A DNA stretch of 64,000 nucleotides from Streptomyces sp. SAJ15 (GCF_007595705.1 NZ_NISY01000006.1:372001-436000), one strand, 5' to 3'. Positions 29,524 to 38,584 are shown, counted from the stretch's first letter. Notes: a model not told the origin generated them from the letters alone. Translations and numbers: made by a program.

Positions 29524-30543
29524 ATGTTGGTGACCGGGTTCAGCACCGAGGACGTGGCGGCGGAGGATCGGTTCGAGCGGTGGCTGGACTTCACCTCACA
29601 GTCGGTGAAGAGGGTTGCGCGGCCCGAGGACCGTGCGGAGGACTTTCGTGCTTCGCTCCGGGTGGTCGATCTGGGCGACGTGGGCGTAGCCGCGGTGTCC
29701 GGCTCGTCCGTGCGAGCTGCCCGGACGCCGAAGAACATCCGGCAGTCCGATCCGGAGGCGTACCTCGTCGAACTCGTCCTCAGCGGCAACGGAGTGCTCT
29801 CCCATGCCGGGCGTGAGTCGGTGTTCGGGGCCGGGGACGTCGTGATATCCGATACCAGCCGCCCCTTCCACATGTGGCGCTCCTGCTCACCGGACACCAC
29901 TGCAAGCGTCGTCGTCCAGGTCTCTCACGCCATGATGCCCCTGCCTTCGAGTACGGCCGCATCGCTGCTGGCCGTTCCGATCTCCACCCGCGGCGGGTTG
30001 GCGGCGCTGTTCTCCCGCTGGCTCACCGACATCACCAAGCGCGCCGGGGACTTCACATCAGCCGACGCGCCCGCCTTGTCCTCAGTCGTCGTGGACCTGC
30101 TCGCCGCGATGCTGTCTCGCCAGACGGGGTCCGTGGTCGCGACGACGCCGGAGTCCCGCAGGCACGTCCTGTGCTTCCAGATCCGCGAGTTCATCCAGCA
30201 TCGCCTCGACGACCCGGCCCTGTCCCCCAAGGTCGTCGCCGCGGCTCACCGGATCTCCCTGCGCCACCTGCACAAGGTGTTCGAGGAACAGGGCACCACG
30301 GTGGCGGCCTGGATACGCCGCTGCCGCCTGGAGCGCTGCCGCCGCGACCTGGCCAACCCCCTCCTGGGGTCCCACCCCGTACACGCCATCGCCAGCCGGT
30401 GGGGCTTCGCCGACGCGGCACACTTCAGCCGGGTCTTCCGCACGGCGTACGGCATGTCCCCCACGGAATACCGGCATTCGGTCCTGCGACTGCCGACGTC
30501 GCCCAGCGCGCCGACCGGCGACGCCGCCGGACGCCGCCTCTAG
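29524..30543 (+). CDS. AraC family transcriptional regulator
   Basis: 339 residues. The N-terminal 170 residues form an AraC_binding_2-like sensor (YLVELVLSGNGVLSHAGRES, then GDVVISDTSRPF). The C-terminal 110 hold two helix-turn-helix motifs (VAAAHRISLRHLHKVFEEQG and IASRWGFADAAHFSRVFRTAYGMSPTEYR). It follows the peptide locus on the same strand after a 135-base gap and may regulate it, but no operator can be named. Confidence 0.88.
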   Translation: MLVTGFSTEDVAAEDRFERWLDFTSQSVKRVARPEDRAEDFRASLRVVDLGDVGVAAVSGSSVRAARTPKNIRQSDPEAYLVELVLSGNGVLSHAGRESVFGAGDVVISDTSRPFHMWRSCSPDTTASVVVQVSHAMMPLPSSTAASLLAVPISTRGGLAALFSRWLTDITKRAGDFTSADAPALSSVVVDLLAAMLSRQTGSVVATTPESRRHVLCFQIREFIQHRLDDPALSPKVVAAAHRISLRHLHKVFEEQGTTVAAWIRRCRLERCRRDLANPLLGSHPVHAIASRWGFADAAHFSRVFRTAYGMSPTEYRHSVLRLPTSPSAPTGDAAGRRL

Positions 30544-30868
30544 AGCACGTCCCTGGCAGAGTCGGCGATCTTACGACGCGGTGCGGGCCGCGGGCAGGAC
30601 CGAGACCGCGCGCCGGCGGCCACCAGCGCGGCGGCGCCGACCAGCAGCAGGTGCCCGGGGCGGGCGTTTGGGCGATGCCGGCCCCCATACCACTGGAACG
30701 TCCTTGGAGGTCGATGAGCCACTCGGCGGCGAAGACCCCGAGGACCGTGCCGGTCACGGCGACCGTCAGGGCGACGAAGACGGTGGCCGCGGCGATCACC
30801 GCGGTGACCTGACGCGGGGTCAGCGACGAGCTGAACGCCGCCCGCTGGACCATCCGCGCACTCATGGC
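30540..30868 (-). pseudogene. FtsX-type ABC permease fragment, frameshifted
   Basis: Minus strand: LTPRQVTAVIAAATVFVALT and VLGVFAAEWLIDLQGRSSGM resemble the C-terminal membrane part of Streptomyces FtsX-type permeases. The frame shifts near 30650, after which GHLLLVGAAALVAAGARS continues the last helix. The N-terminal two thirds are absent. Confidence 0.6.
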
Positions 30869-30963
30869 CCAGCTCAGCCGCGACCCGGCACGACGGCACT
30901 GAAAGTACTGGTCGGACACCGGACTGGGGTCCTTGGCCGCACTGCGGCGGGAGATCCACGAGG

Positions 30964-31340
30964 GCCTGTAGGTGGTGGAGAACCAACTTTGCCAACCACG
31001 ACCTGCTCTACGGCAAGGACGGGGACCTGACCGGGGCCGACCGGGGGAGTCAGGAGGTCTCGATGCTCGCACTGGACCTGTTGCAGGCCGCCCTGGTCCA
31101 CGTGAGCACCCTGCTGCAGGAGATCCTGGCCGAGCCGAAGGGGGTCGAGCGCCTCGGCGACGTCGATCGGCGCGCGCTGTCCCCGCTGTTCTGGACCCAT
31201 GTCAAACCCTACGGCCGGTTCGAGCTCGACATGGGCAACCGGATCGACCTCCACCCGGCTGTGACCCTCCCGGGCCAGTGGGCGGACGAACCGCGGCCGC
31301 CGCCCGCCGGGGAGAGCGCGGAGCAGTGGTGGTACGGGGG
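30964..31340 (+). pseudogene. Tn3-family transposase C-terminal remnant (copy I)
   Basis: After a frameshift at about 30985 the plus strand reads NFANHDLLYGKDGDLTGADR, SMLALDLLQAALVHVSTLLQ and [20 protein letters not shown], the C-terminal signature of one Tn3 transposase subgroup. Everything upstream is missing. The next 110 bases to the SDR gene contain nothing I can identify. Confidence 0.82.
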
Positions 31341-31451
31341 TCTGTGTCGAAGCCGTCTGCCATGGCTTCGACCCGGACCCACTGGTCATGGCCGGGCGGT
31401 AAGGAGGGCCGGGCCCCTCCCCATGACCATGTTCCCGGCGGGATGCGTGGC

Positions 31452-32303
31452 TTACTCGCTGTCGACGGCGTCGGTCACATGCCGCCAGCTGTCCAGGTCT
31501 GCGATCCGTGCCTCCAAAGCGGGGCGCATGCCCGTCGCGCTGGAGGCGCCAAGAGCCAGGCGCAGCGGAGGGTTGGGGCTGTCGACCGCGGTCCGGATGC
31601 CTGCGGCGATCCGCGCCGCGGCGGAGAACGCGGACGCCGGCAGCTCTCCGATGCCCTTTTGAACCTCGCGGACGGTCTGGTCGTAGTCGCCCAGGCCGGC
31701 TGCGACATCGAGGTTGGCAAGGAAGGGGGTCGCGGTCATCCCGGGCTGGATGATCGTGACCTTGATGCCGAGCGGTGCGACCTCGGCCGCGAGCGCGTCC
31801 GACAGTCCCTCGACCGCGTACTTGGTGGCGGCCAGCAGACCCACGCCGGGATGGGCGGACTGCCCGTAGACCGACGAGCCCTGAAGGATGTGCCCGGACC
31901 GCTGGGCGCGGAGCACCGGCAGCGTTGCGCGGAGCACGTTGAGCACGCCGAAGACATTGGTGTCGAACACGGCACGGACCTGCGTGTCGGAGGCCTCCTC
32001 AACGGCTCCGAAGAGTCCGTATCCCGCGTTGTTGGCCACGACGTCGATACGGCCGAACCGTGCGAGCGTGCCTTCCACCGCGTCCCGGACGGCTCGCTCG
32101 TCACGTACGTCCGCCTGGAGGAGAAGCAGGCGCTCACCGTGCGCTTGCGCCAGTTCGTCCAGGGAGGAGGTGTCGCGGGCGAGGGCCGAGACGGCGTCGC
32201 CGTTCTCCAGTGCCTGGAGCGTCAGTTCGCGGCCGATGCCGGACGTCGCGCCGGTGATCAGCCATGTGCGGAGGTGGGTCTGGTGGTTGGATCTTCCGTT
32301 CAT
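31452..32303 (-). CDS. Short-chain dehydrogenase/reductase with altered active site
   Basis: 283 residues. TGATSGIG (NAD(P) binding), NNAGYG and QPGMTATPF are standard classical SDR blocks. The catalytic region reads GSSVYGQSAHPGVGLLAATK: the Ser and Lys are present, but the position four before Lys, normally Tyr, is Leu. Unless Tyr in SSVYG substitutes, the protein may be inactive as an oxidoreductase. ATG 32303 gives the normal family length. It is divergent from the CGNR regulator gene. Confidence 0.85.
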   Translation of the reverse strand: MNGRSNHQTHLRTWLITGATSGIGRELTLQALENGDAVSALARDTSSLDELAQAHGERLLLLQADVRDERAVRDAVEGTLARFGRIDVVANNAGYGLFGAVEEASDTQVRAVFDTNVFGVLNVLRATLPVLRAQRSGHILQGSSVYGQSAHPGVGLLAATKYAVEGLSDALAAEVAPLGIKVTIIQPGMTATPFLANLDVAAGLGDYDQTVREVQKGIGELPASAFSAAARIAAGIRTAVDSPNPPLRLALGASSATGMRPALEARIADLDSWRHVTDAVDSE

Positions 32304-32332
32304 GTTGCGACCGTAAGTCGTTAGCTCGCAAC
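32304..32332. promoter_or_regulatory. Inverted repeat at the SDR start, possible operator
   Basis: GTTGCGA at 32304-32310 and TCGCAAC at 32326-32332 form a 7-bp inverted repeat spaced by 15 bases, directly upstream of the SDR start codon in the divergent promoter region. It would suit control by the adjacent CGNR regulator; that link is inference. Confidence 0.4.
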
Positions 32333-32406
32333 GAGTCAAGTGAGATCGACTTGGGGGTTGCTCACTAGCTGGATTAGCGCCGCTCACGCTGATGTATTGT
32401 GGGAGG

Positions 32407-33018
32407 ATGATCGATGCGGCAGCCGGATCCCCCAAGCCCAGCCCGCGCACCGTCACGCCCACGGTGGAGACCGTTCTCGCGTTCGTGAACACGCGCGCGG
32501 ACGGATCGGGTCGCCGAGAGTTGTTCGGGGACGGGGAATCGTTCGCGGCGTGGCTGGCGGAGCGCGACGAGTTCGGTGGCGAAACCGTGGTGACCGACGC
32601 TGACGCCGCGGTCGCGCGCGAGCTGCGTGATGCCCTGGTGACCGTGCTGCTCGCGCACTCGGGCGATGAGGAAAGTCTGGGTGAGCCGCTGCTGCGTGCC
32701 GAGCGGCACCTGCGACGTGTGGGTTCGCTCTACCCGCTGGCGACGGTGGTCACGGCCGGCGGTGTAGAGCTGGCCTCGCCGCAGACGGGGGTGCCGCGCG
32801 TGTTCGGAACCGTACTGGCTGCGGTGACGACGTTTGCGCAAACCAGCGACTGGGGGCGCATCAAGGCGTGCCGGAACCCCCCATGCCATTTCGGTTTCTT
32901 CGACCGCACCCGCAATGGGGGAGGGCTGTACTGCAGTACTGGCTGCGGCTCTCAGGTGTCCATGCGCAAACACCGCCAGCGACAGCGCCAGGGCAGTGGA
33001 ACGCCGTCCGAGGCGTGA
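32407..33018 (+). CDS. CGNR zinc finger (ABATE) transcriptional regulator
   Basis: 203 residues. The N-terminal ABATE-like domain (TVETVLAFVNTRADGSGRRE) is followed by a treble-clef CGNR zinc finger at 160-200: KACRNPPCHFGFFDRTRNGG and YCSTGCGSQVSMRKHRQRQR supply four Cys, although the signature CGNR itself is CGSQ here. GGGAGGA lies immediately before ATG 32407, too close for normal use, so an in-frame ATG at 32392 or a leaderless transcript is possible. It is divergent from the SDR gene, its likely target. Confidence 0.82.
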   Translation: MIDAAAGSPKPSPRTVTPTVETVLAFVNTRADGSGRRELFGDGESFAAWLAERDEFGGETVVTDADAAVARELRDALVTVLLAHSGDEESLGEPLLRAERHLRRVGSLYPLATVVTAGGVELASPQTGVPRVFGTVLAAVTTFAQTSDWGRIKACRNPPCHFGFFDRTRNGGGLYCSTGCGSQVSMRKHRQRQRQGSGTPSEA

Positions 33019-33047
33019 GACCACCCTTCCAGCAAGGAAGGGTGGTC
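33019..33047 (+). terminator. Terminator after the CGNR regulator
   Basis: GACCACCCTTCC and its exact complement GGAAGGGTGGTC flank the loop AGCAA. The hairpin begins immediately at the stop codon. Confidence 0.85.
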
Positions 33048-33305
33048 ATCCCCACCGGCAAGCGCGAGGGCCAGAACCCTGGTCTGGCCGGCATCTACCG
33101 GGCACTCGCCGAGCGCCAGGAGCGCCAGGCGTATCCCGAAGCCAAGGAGTCCACCTCTCTCACGCGGCGACGAGGATTGACGGCGGCGCACCCGGTCCGC
33201 TGGGCCGCTCGTTGCTTGCCGTGGAGGCCGGCTGCCCGACGCTCCGGGACCGAGGCGAGGACAGCCGAGCTGGGCTTAGCGCTGGCTCAACGACCTCGCG
33301 GAGCC
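33048..33305. other. Intergenic region, no gene seen
   Basis: A plus-strand reading (IPTGKREGQNPGLAGIYRAL and on) is coding-like for about 40 codons without a start or recognised family. The rest is unassigned. Confidence 0.3.
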
Positions 33306-34592
33306 CTAAACGGCACCCTCGTGAACGGGATCCCGGGATTCGGGGTGATCTGGATCATCGGCCGGGGCGGCGGCACGCAGCGCGGCCTCGACTCGGCGGT
33401 TGCTGGTCATGGTCGAGGTGACGGCGGTCATGGTGAGGAGGAGGCCGGCGGCGGCGTAGAGCGGGGTGCGTACGTCATAGGCGGTGGCCAGCCAGCCGCC
33501 GAGGAAGGCACCGAACGGGGCGGCGCACATGGCGAGCATGCGGGAGGTGGAGGCGACCCGGCCCATCAGGTGGGCGGGGACGATCGCCTGCCGGAGGGAG
33601 GGGGCGAGCACCATCGTGGCGCCCATGCCCGCTCCGCAGATGGCGAGCGCGAGACCGGCGACGTACGGATTCGGGGCGACGGCAAGGCCCAGGATGGCGA
33701 GTCCCTCGACTGCGGCCGTGCAGGTCAGTGCTGTGCCGGTGCCGAGTCGTCGGCCGAGGAAGGAGGCGATGCCCGCGCCGAGCAGGCCGCCGGTGGCCTC
33801 CGCCGTGAGGAGGAGGCCGAATCCGAAGGTGCCGATGCCGAGACGATCGTGTGCGAAGAGGGCGAGTACGGTCTCCACGGCGAGGAAGGCGATGTTCCCG
33901 ACCGCCGGACGCAGCGCGAGCCCGAGCAGCAGTTGATCCCGGAACACGTACGAGGCGCCGGCCCGCGCCTGCCGCAGCAGCGACTCACGGGCCTGTGGTA
34001 CGGGCCGGGGTGCGGCAGGCAGCGACCGCACGAGCAGTGCGGAGAGCGCGAACGACACCGCGTCGGCGAGCAGCGGAACCGCGCGCCCCAGCGCGAGCAG
34101 GGCACTGCCCGCGGGTGGCCCCGCGAAGCCGGACGCGGCGGTCTGGGTGCCGCGCAGACGGGAGTTGGCGCGCTCCAGCAGCGCGGGGTCGCGACCGAGC
34201 AGGTCCGGCAGATAGGCCGTGGCGGCCGTGTCGAAGAAGAGTCCGCCGAGGCCGAGCAGGAAGGCGACGGCCGCGAGCAGTGGAATGCTCAGCACGTCGA
34301 GCGCGGCCGCTGCCGCCGGTATCGCGAGCAGGACCGCACGCGCCACGTCCGTGATCCACATCGTGCGCCGACGGTCCCAACGGTCCACCAACGCACCGCC
34401 GAGCACTCCGAAGAGCAGCCAGGGCAGCGTTCCGGCGGCCGTGACGACGGCGAGCGCCATCGGGTCCCGCGTCAACGTCAACGCGAGCAGCGGTAGGGCG
34501 GCATGTGACACTCCGTCACCGAGCGAGGACACCGTCTGCGCAGTCCACAGCCGTCCGAACCCGGTCGGCAACCTCTGGATTTCTGAGGTCAC
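33306..34592 (-). CDS. MFS transporter (MFS_3/EntS-like)
   Basis: 428 residues with about 10-12 membrane helices. GGALVDRWDRRRTM is the MFS A-motif loop, GPPAGSALL lies in helix 5, and APSLRQAIVPAHLMGRVAS is the equivalent loop of the second half. This subgroup exports drugs, macrolides or siderophores. GTG 34592 overlaps the ArsR stop by four bases (GTGA), so expression is tied to that regulator, as in many substrate-induced efflux pairs. Confidence 0.88.
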   Translation of the reverse strand: MTSEIQRLPTGFGRLWTAQTVSSLGDGVSHAALPLLALTLTRDPMALAVVTAAGTLPWLLFGVLGGALVDRWDRRRTMWITDVARAVLLAIPAAAAALDVLSIPLLAAVAFLLGLGGLFFDTAATAYLPDLLGRDPALLERANSRLRGTQTAASGFAGPPAGSALLALGRAVPLLADAVSFALSALLVRSLPAAPRPVPQARESLLRQARAGASYVFRDQLLLGLALRPAVGNIAFLAVETVLALFAHDRLGIGTFGFGLLLTAEATGGLLGAGIASFLGRRLGTGTALTCTAAVEGLAILGLAVAPNPYVAGLALAICGAGMGATMVLAPSLRQAIVPAHLMGRVASTSRMLAMCAAPFGAFLGGWLATAYDVRTPLYAAAGLLLTMTAVTSTMTSNRRVEAALRAAAPADDPDHPESRDPVHEGAV

Positions 34593-35128
34593 TTGGCGTC
34601 CCCTTCGGCCTGCTTGCGCGGTGCCGGGTGGAACAGTGCGAAGACGAGTGACGCGTCCGGCAGCGACGGATCGGACAGCTCCCGGTACTCGTCCGCCAGT
34701 GCCTGCAGCCGCGCCCCCAGCTCCGCGAACTGCTCCTCGGTAAGCCGCAGATGCGCCATCCGTACGTGCCGCTCGCCATTCGCCGGCGCTGCCTCCAGGT
34801 CCGCCACCGCATGCCGCATCAGCACATCCGGACCTCCCTCGCCCGGATCCGGCAGCACGATCGCCCGTGCGGCCATCGCGTAGTACCGCTCGGTGACCCC
34901 CCGCACCTTCCGCGTTCGTACCACCTTCACCAGACCGGCCCGCTCCAGCAGCCGCACGTGGTAGCTGGAACTCCCCTTCGCAAGGCCCACTCGCTCGGCG
35001 ATCTGCGTGATCGTCGCGGGCTCGAAGCGGAGCACGGCCATGATCCGGTGACGCGTGAGATTGGAGACGGCGCGTAGCTGCTCGTCAGTGGTGACGTGGA
35101 ACGTCTCGGGAAGATCATCGGTAGGCAT
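34589..35128 (-). CDS. ArsR-type helix-turn-helix regulator
   Basis: 179 residues. The winged helix lies at 15-95: AVSNLTRHRIMAVLRFEPAT, ITQIAERVGLAKGSSSYHVR, LLERAGLVKVV, TERYYAMAARAI. The C-terminal half is helical and may dimerise or bind ligand; no metal-binding Cys cluster is present, so it is not a metal sensor of the classical type. The ATG at 35128 fits the family start. It is the first gene of an operon with the MFS transporter. Confidence 0.87.
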   Translation of the reverse strand: MPTDDLPETFHVTTDEQLRAVSNLTRHRIMAVLRFEPATITQIAERVGLAKGSSSYHVRLLERAGLVKVVRTRKVRGVTERYYAMAARAIVLPDPGEGGPDVLMRHAVADLEAAPANGERHVRMAHLRLTEEQFAELGARLQALADEYRELSDPSLPDASLVFALFHPAPRKQAEGDAK

Positions 35129-35134
35129 GCACCA

Positions 35135-35164
35135 AATGGTCAACGTTTCTTGACCATTGGTCAA
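35135..35164 (-). promoter_or_regulatory. Overlapping palindromes upstream of arsR-like gene, probable operator
   Basis: AATGGTCAA (35135-35143) and TTGACCATT (35150-35158) are inverted over 6 bases, and TTGACCATTGGTCAA (35150-35164) is itself a perfect 15-bp palindrome. Three copies of the TGGTCAA half-site 7-22 bases from the start codon fit an autoregulatory ArsR operator. Confidence 0.7.
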
Positions 35165-35189
35165 GGGGTTTTCGTTCATGCTTGAGAAA

Positions 35190-35793
35190 TCGGCTGTCCA
35201 GCACGTGAGGCATCGGCTCCCGCACTCTCCTTCTGGACCTCGCTCAACCCGCACCCGGACGGCATCGCTCCGGCGAGTCGGCCTCGCCGCGGGCGGTGGC
35301 CGGCCTGGTCGAACGGCTGCGGGATGGCCGTACGGATGCCCCGGCGTCGCGGGTGGCTGCGGATGGCACGTGAGGAATACGCGCGGTCGGCCGGAACGGC
35401 CAGGGGCCGTGTCCGGGGCCTGCCCAGGCCTGTGCGGGGCACGCGGATGCGGGACATCACCGGCTCGAAGGCGGGTGCGTCACCTGCCTGGCCTGTGGTG
35501 ACGCTGAAGGCGAGGGGCCGCGCGTGGCCGTCTGCGACCAGGTGGGCCTTGGTGCTCAGCCCGCCGCGGGAGGGTCCGAGCGCGTGATCGGTGGGCTCAC
35601 CGGAGTGGGCCGCACCCTTTTTGAGTGCTCCGGCGGCGTGTTGGTGGGCCCGGACGATGGTGGAGTCGACCGATACGGTCCAGTCGATGTGGTCGGCGGC
35701 GTCCGCCGCCGCCGGGACGGCCGGGAACGAGTCGACGGCGGGCGGCCGGGTGTCGGGGTGCCGGCGGCGCAGCGGATACGCCTCGTCGTACAC
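35190..35793 (-). pseudogene. IS5-family transposase remnant
   Basis: Minus strand: WTVSVDSTIVRAHQHAAGAL, GPSRGGLSTKAHLVADGHAR, PLAFSVTTGQAGDAPAFEPV and AVPADRAYSSRAIRSHPRRR cover the first two catalytic blocks of the DDE domain. The N-terminal domain is missing and the frame is lost after HPRRRGIRTAIP, before the catalytic Glu, so the gene is dead. Confidence 0.85.
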
Positions 35794-35818
35794 CGCGAAC
35801 GCGCTGAGCCGGGACTCT

Positions 35819-36697
35819 TCAGGAGTCCGGCCACGCGCTCACCACGTCCCGGACTACCGCGAGGAACTCCTCGGTCCGCGGGTGCGTGGGGTGGGTGGGC
35901 CGGGCCAGGTAGACCGTGGTGGCGGGGGCGTCGGATACCGGGATGAAGCGGACGCCCGGATGGCCGTGGCTCTCCGCCGTGCCCGCCGCGCCCAGACCGA
36001 ACGCGCCACCGATGGCGATGAGGTTCAGCCACTCGTCCACGTTGGCCACCTCGACAGTCCGGGCCGGGCGCCGTTCCAGGGGCCACAGGTCCGGTGAGGC
36101 GGTACCGGTGTCCGGCCACAGGGCCAGCGGGAGCTCCGGGCCGGCGGTGAGCTCGGCCAGCCGCACTCGGTCCCGGTCCGCGAGCGGGTGGTCGTCCGGT
36201 ACAGCGGCGACCCGGTCCTCGGTATAGAGCGCCTCTGCGTGGATGCGCGGGTCGGCCGGGACGGTGCGCAGCACCGCCACGTCGGTGTCTCCGGTGGCCA
36301 GGCCCGCGGTGCTGTTGTCCCGCCGGACCACTTCGAGTGGGGAGTGCGGATGCGTACGGCGCCAGGAGCGGAGTAGGGGGACGGTCTGCCGCCCGAGTAC
36401 CGCACAGGTGTAGCCCAGGCGTAGGGGGCGGGAGATCGTCCGGGTGTCGGCGAGGGCCGCGTCCAGGTGGGCGAGGATCGCCCGCCCGTGCCCGAGGAGG
36501 GTCTGTCCGGCGGGGGTCAGGGCCAGGTGCCGGGAGGAGCGGTCGACGAGCCGGACGCCGACGCGTGCCTCCAACTGGGCGAGTGTGCGGGAGAGGGCGG
36601 GCTGTGTCATGTGCAGCCGGGCCGCCGCGGCGGTGATGGTCCCCGCCTCGGCCACCGCGTCCAGGGCCCTGAGATGGCGCAGTTCCACATCATCCAT
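35819..36697 (-). CDS. LysR family transcriptional regulator
   Basis: 292 residues. ELRHLRALDAVAEAGTITAA and RLHMTQPALSRTLAQLEARV form the N-terminal helix-turn-helix; residues 90-290 are the periplasmic-binding-protein-like effector domain. ATG 36697 is placed directly before the conserved HTH. It is divergent from the short SDR gene at 36820, separated by 122 bases, and by LysR convention probably controls it. Confidence 0.9.
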   Translation of the reverse strand: MDDVELRHLRALDAVAEAGTITAAAARLHMTQPALSRTLAQLEARVGVRLVDRSSRHLALTPAGQTLLGHGRAILAHLDAALADTRTISRPLRLGYTCAVLGRQTVPLLRSWRRTHPHSPLEVVRRDNSTAGLATGDTDVAVLRTVPADPRIHAEALYTEDRVAAVPDDHPLADRDRVRLAELTAGPELPLALWPDTGTASPDLWPLERRPARTVEVANVDEWLNLIAIGGAFGLGAAGTAESHGHPGVRFIPVSDAPATTVYLARPTHPTHPRTEEFLAVVRDVVSAWPDS

Positions 36698-36819
36698 GCG
36701 TGTGGAGCATAGTCCCTGCCCAGACGGCATTTCCGGGGCCGTGGGCGCGGCCTCTAGCGTCAAAGGCCCCGGGGCGATCTCCCCGGGCTCTGATTCCTCC
36801 TGGATATGGATGGTGGCTT

Positions 36820-37428
36820 GTGAGAATTCTTCTGGTCGGAGCGGGCGGCACGCTGGGCAGTGCGGTGCGCCAGGCACTCGCGGCGCGCGGGCACGAGGTG
36901 ATCGGTGTCGGCCGCTCGGGCGGTGACCTCGTGGCCGACGTGAGCGACCCGGAGGAGGTGGCCCGGCTGTACACGGCGGCCGGCTCGCTGGACGCGGTGG
37001 CGGTCGCCGCGGGCGACGCCGTATTCCGGCCGCTGAGCGAACTGTCCGCGGGCGACTTGGAGACGACGTTCCGCGGCAAGGCGCTGAGCCAGCTGGAACT
37101 GGTCCGCCAAGGCGCCCGGCACGTGGCCGCGAACGGCTCGTTCACGCTGATCAGCGGGATCCTCACCGAGGAGCCGATCGTGGCCGGGGCAGCCGCGTCG
37201 GCGGCGAACGGCGCGGTGGAGGCGTTCGTACGAGCTGCCGCCATCGAACTGCCGCCCCAGCGGATCAACGCGGTGAGTCCGACCGTGGCCGAGGAGTCCC
37301 TGCCCGCATACGGCCCCTTCTTCGCCGGCATGGAAGCGGTCCCGGCGGCACGCGTGGCGACGGCCTACGTCCGCTCGGTCGAGGGCGCCCAGACCGGGCA
37401 GGTGTACCGGGTCCGCTCGGCGCTGTGA
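36820..37428 (+). CDS. Short-chain dehydrogenase-like NAD(P)-binding protein
   Basis: 202 residues. RILLVGAGGTLGSAVRQALA is the nucleotide-binding loop, VAVAAGDAVF replaces NNAG, and SGILTEEPIVAGAAASAANG occupies the active-site region. No YxxxK is visible, as in the atypical short SDR group of this length. GTG 36820 is used because a longer frame from 36700 runs through the divergent promoter. Likely target of the adjacent LysR regulator. Confidence 0.83.
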   Translation: MRILLVGAGGTLGSAVRQALAARGHEVIGVGRSGGDLVADVSDPEEVARLYTAAGSLDAVAVAAGDAVFRPLSELSAGDLETTFRGKALSQLELVRQGARHVAANGSFTLISGILTEEPIVAGAAASAANGAVEAFVRAAAIELPPQRINAVSPTVAEESLPAYGPFFAGMEAVPAARVATAYVRSVEGAQTGQVYRVRSAL

Positions 37429-37444
37429 CCGCATTGGTTCGCCG

Positions 37445-37900
37445 GGTGGGGTCAGGCCGCGGTTGACGAGGCGTCCGCCCCGCCGGGTCTCCCTCTCGCT
37501 GAGGATGCGGGCTCGTTCCCTGCGCTCGGCGGCCAGGACGTCGCGGTGGCGGGCGTCGGTGTCGCGCCACCGCAGGTAGGCAGGCGTGCAGGGTAGGTGT
37601 CTCCACGGTGTGGTCGGGGCGGCTGGAGCCGGCGATGGCGAACTGCCGCAGCGACCCGAAGTGTGCCCTGCCCACGCCGTGCCTGCGGCGTGCCTGCTGT
37701 ACGTCCCGCCGGTGGACTCGACGGACGCGCTCGTGTCTTCCTCTGAGCAGGTCGACGGCGGCCGCGTCGTCGCCGAGCCGGGAGCCCGGGTTTGCCCCGT
37801 CTCTCCTCCAAGTCACCGGAGGCGAGGCGGGGTTCTCCGCAAGCGTGTCCGGCATGACCCAGGTTGCTGGGGATCCGCGTCCCCGGTAAGGGGGCTCCGC
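37445..37900 (-). pseudogene. Frameshifted remnant of unknown protein
   Basis: Minus strand: DTLAENPASPPVTWRRDGAN and HFGSLRQFAIAGSSRPDHTV are coding-like; near 37585 the frame shifts to YLRWRDTDARHRDVLAAERR and ERARILSERETRRGGRLVNR. The second block resembles the tail of some actinobacterial transposase-like proteins, but I cannot place it with confidence. The following 100 bases up to the nuclease gene hold its ribosome site. Confidence 0.4.
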
Positions 37901-38002
37901 CGGCGTGAGTGCGCGGCGAGGCGTTGTCGCGCACGGGATAGACGGTTTCTCGGGTGGGGAGTTCTACCGCTGGTGGACAGCCGAACCACGGGAGGGGAGA
38001 GC

Positions 38003-38584
38003 ATGGGAACGGGCACAGTGATGCTGGTGGTGTTAGCCGTCTTGGGCGCGGGCGCCTTGGTCGGGGGCCTGGTCCGGGCCGGGCGTCGCGAGGCCGAGGC
38101 GGAGAAAGCCCGGCTGGCGGAGGAGGCGCGGGTCCAGGCCGTGCGGTCGATGGAAGCGGTCTGGGCGATGGACCCCCTGGAGTTCGAGGAGTACGTCGCG
38201 GACCTCTGCCGCAGGGACGGCTGCACCGAGGTCCGCCGGGTTGGCGCCTCAAACGACCTGGGCGCCGATGTGATGGGTCGGCTGCCGGACGGGCGGAAGC
38301 TCGTGGTCCAGTGCAAGCGCTACGCCAAGCACCGCACCGTCGGCAGCCCGGACCTGCAGAAGTTCAACGGCACCGCTCGCAGCGAACACAAAGCGGACGT
38401 CCCGCTTTTCGTCGCCTCCTGCAAGTTCACCAAGCAGGCTCGGGCCTTCGCCGCCCGCCACGGCCTGGCCCTCGTCGACGTCGACCTCCTCGGCTTCTGG
38501 AACAGTGGCACGACCCTGACTGCGCTCCTCGACCTGGACATCGGCCGGTCCGGCACCAACCGGAAGCTGACCCCGGACAGCTGA
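38003..38584 (+). CDS. Membrane-anchored Mrr-like restriction endonuclease
   Basis: 193 residues. One N-terminal helix (VMLVVLAVLGAGALVGGLVR) and a short coiled segment lead into an Mrr_cat domain at 55-175: DPLEFEEYVADLCRRDGC, GASNDLGADVMG with the catalytic Asp, and KLVVQCKRYAKHRTVG with the QxK core. GGGAGGGGAGA precedes ATG 38003. Such solitary proteins are common in Streptomyces, and their target (modified or foreign DNA) is unproven. No methylase or specificity gene is nearby. Confidence 0.87.
   Translation: MGTGTVMLVVLAVLGAGALVGGLVRAGRREAEAEKARLAEEARVQAVRSMEAVWAMDPLEFEEYVADLCRRDGCTEVRRVGASNDLGADVMGRLPDGRKLVVQCKRYAKHRTVGSPDLQKFNGTARSEHKADVPLFVASCKFTKQARAFAARHGLALVDVDLLGFWNSGTTLTALLDLDIGRSGTNRKLTPDS

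Noticed and set aside
31063-31662. Gene of 199 codons after the AraC regulator
   Set aside because: Its first half is the Tn3 transposase C-terminus and the rest runs antisense to the SDR gene.
32868-34496. Plus-strand frame of 542 codons across the MFS gene
   Set aside because: Arg/Gly/Glu-rich antisense of a clear transporter, beginning inside the CGNR gene.
37586-38002. Upstream extension of the Mrr-like nuclease
   Set aside because: No conserved sequence, and a strong GGAGGGGAGA site marks ATG 38003.
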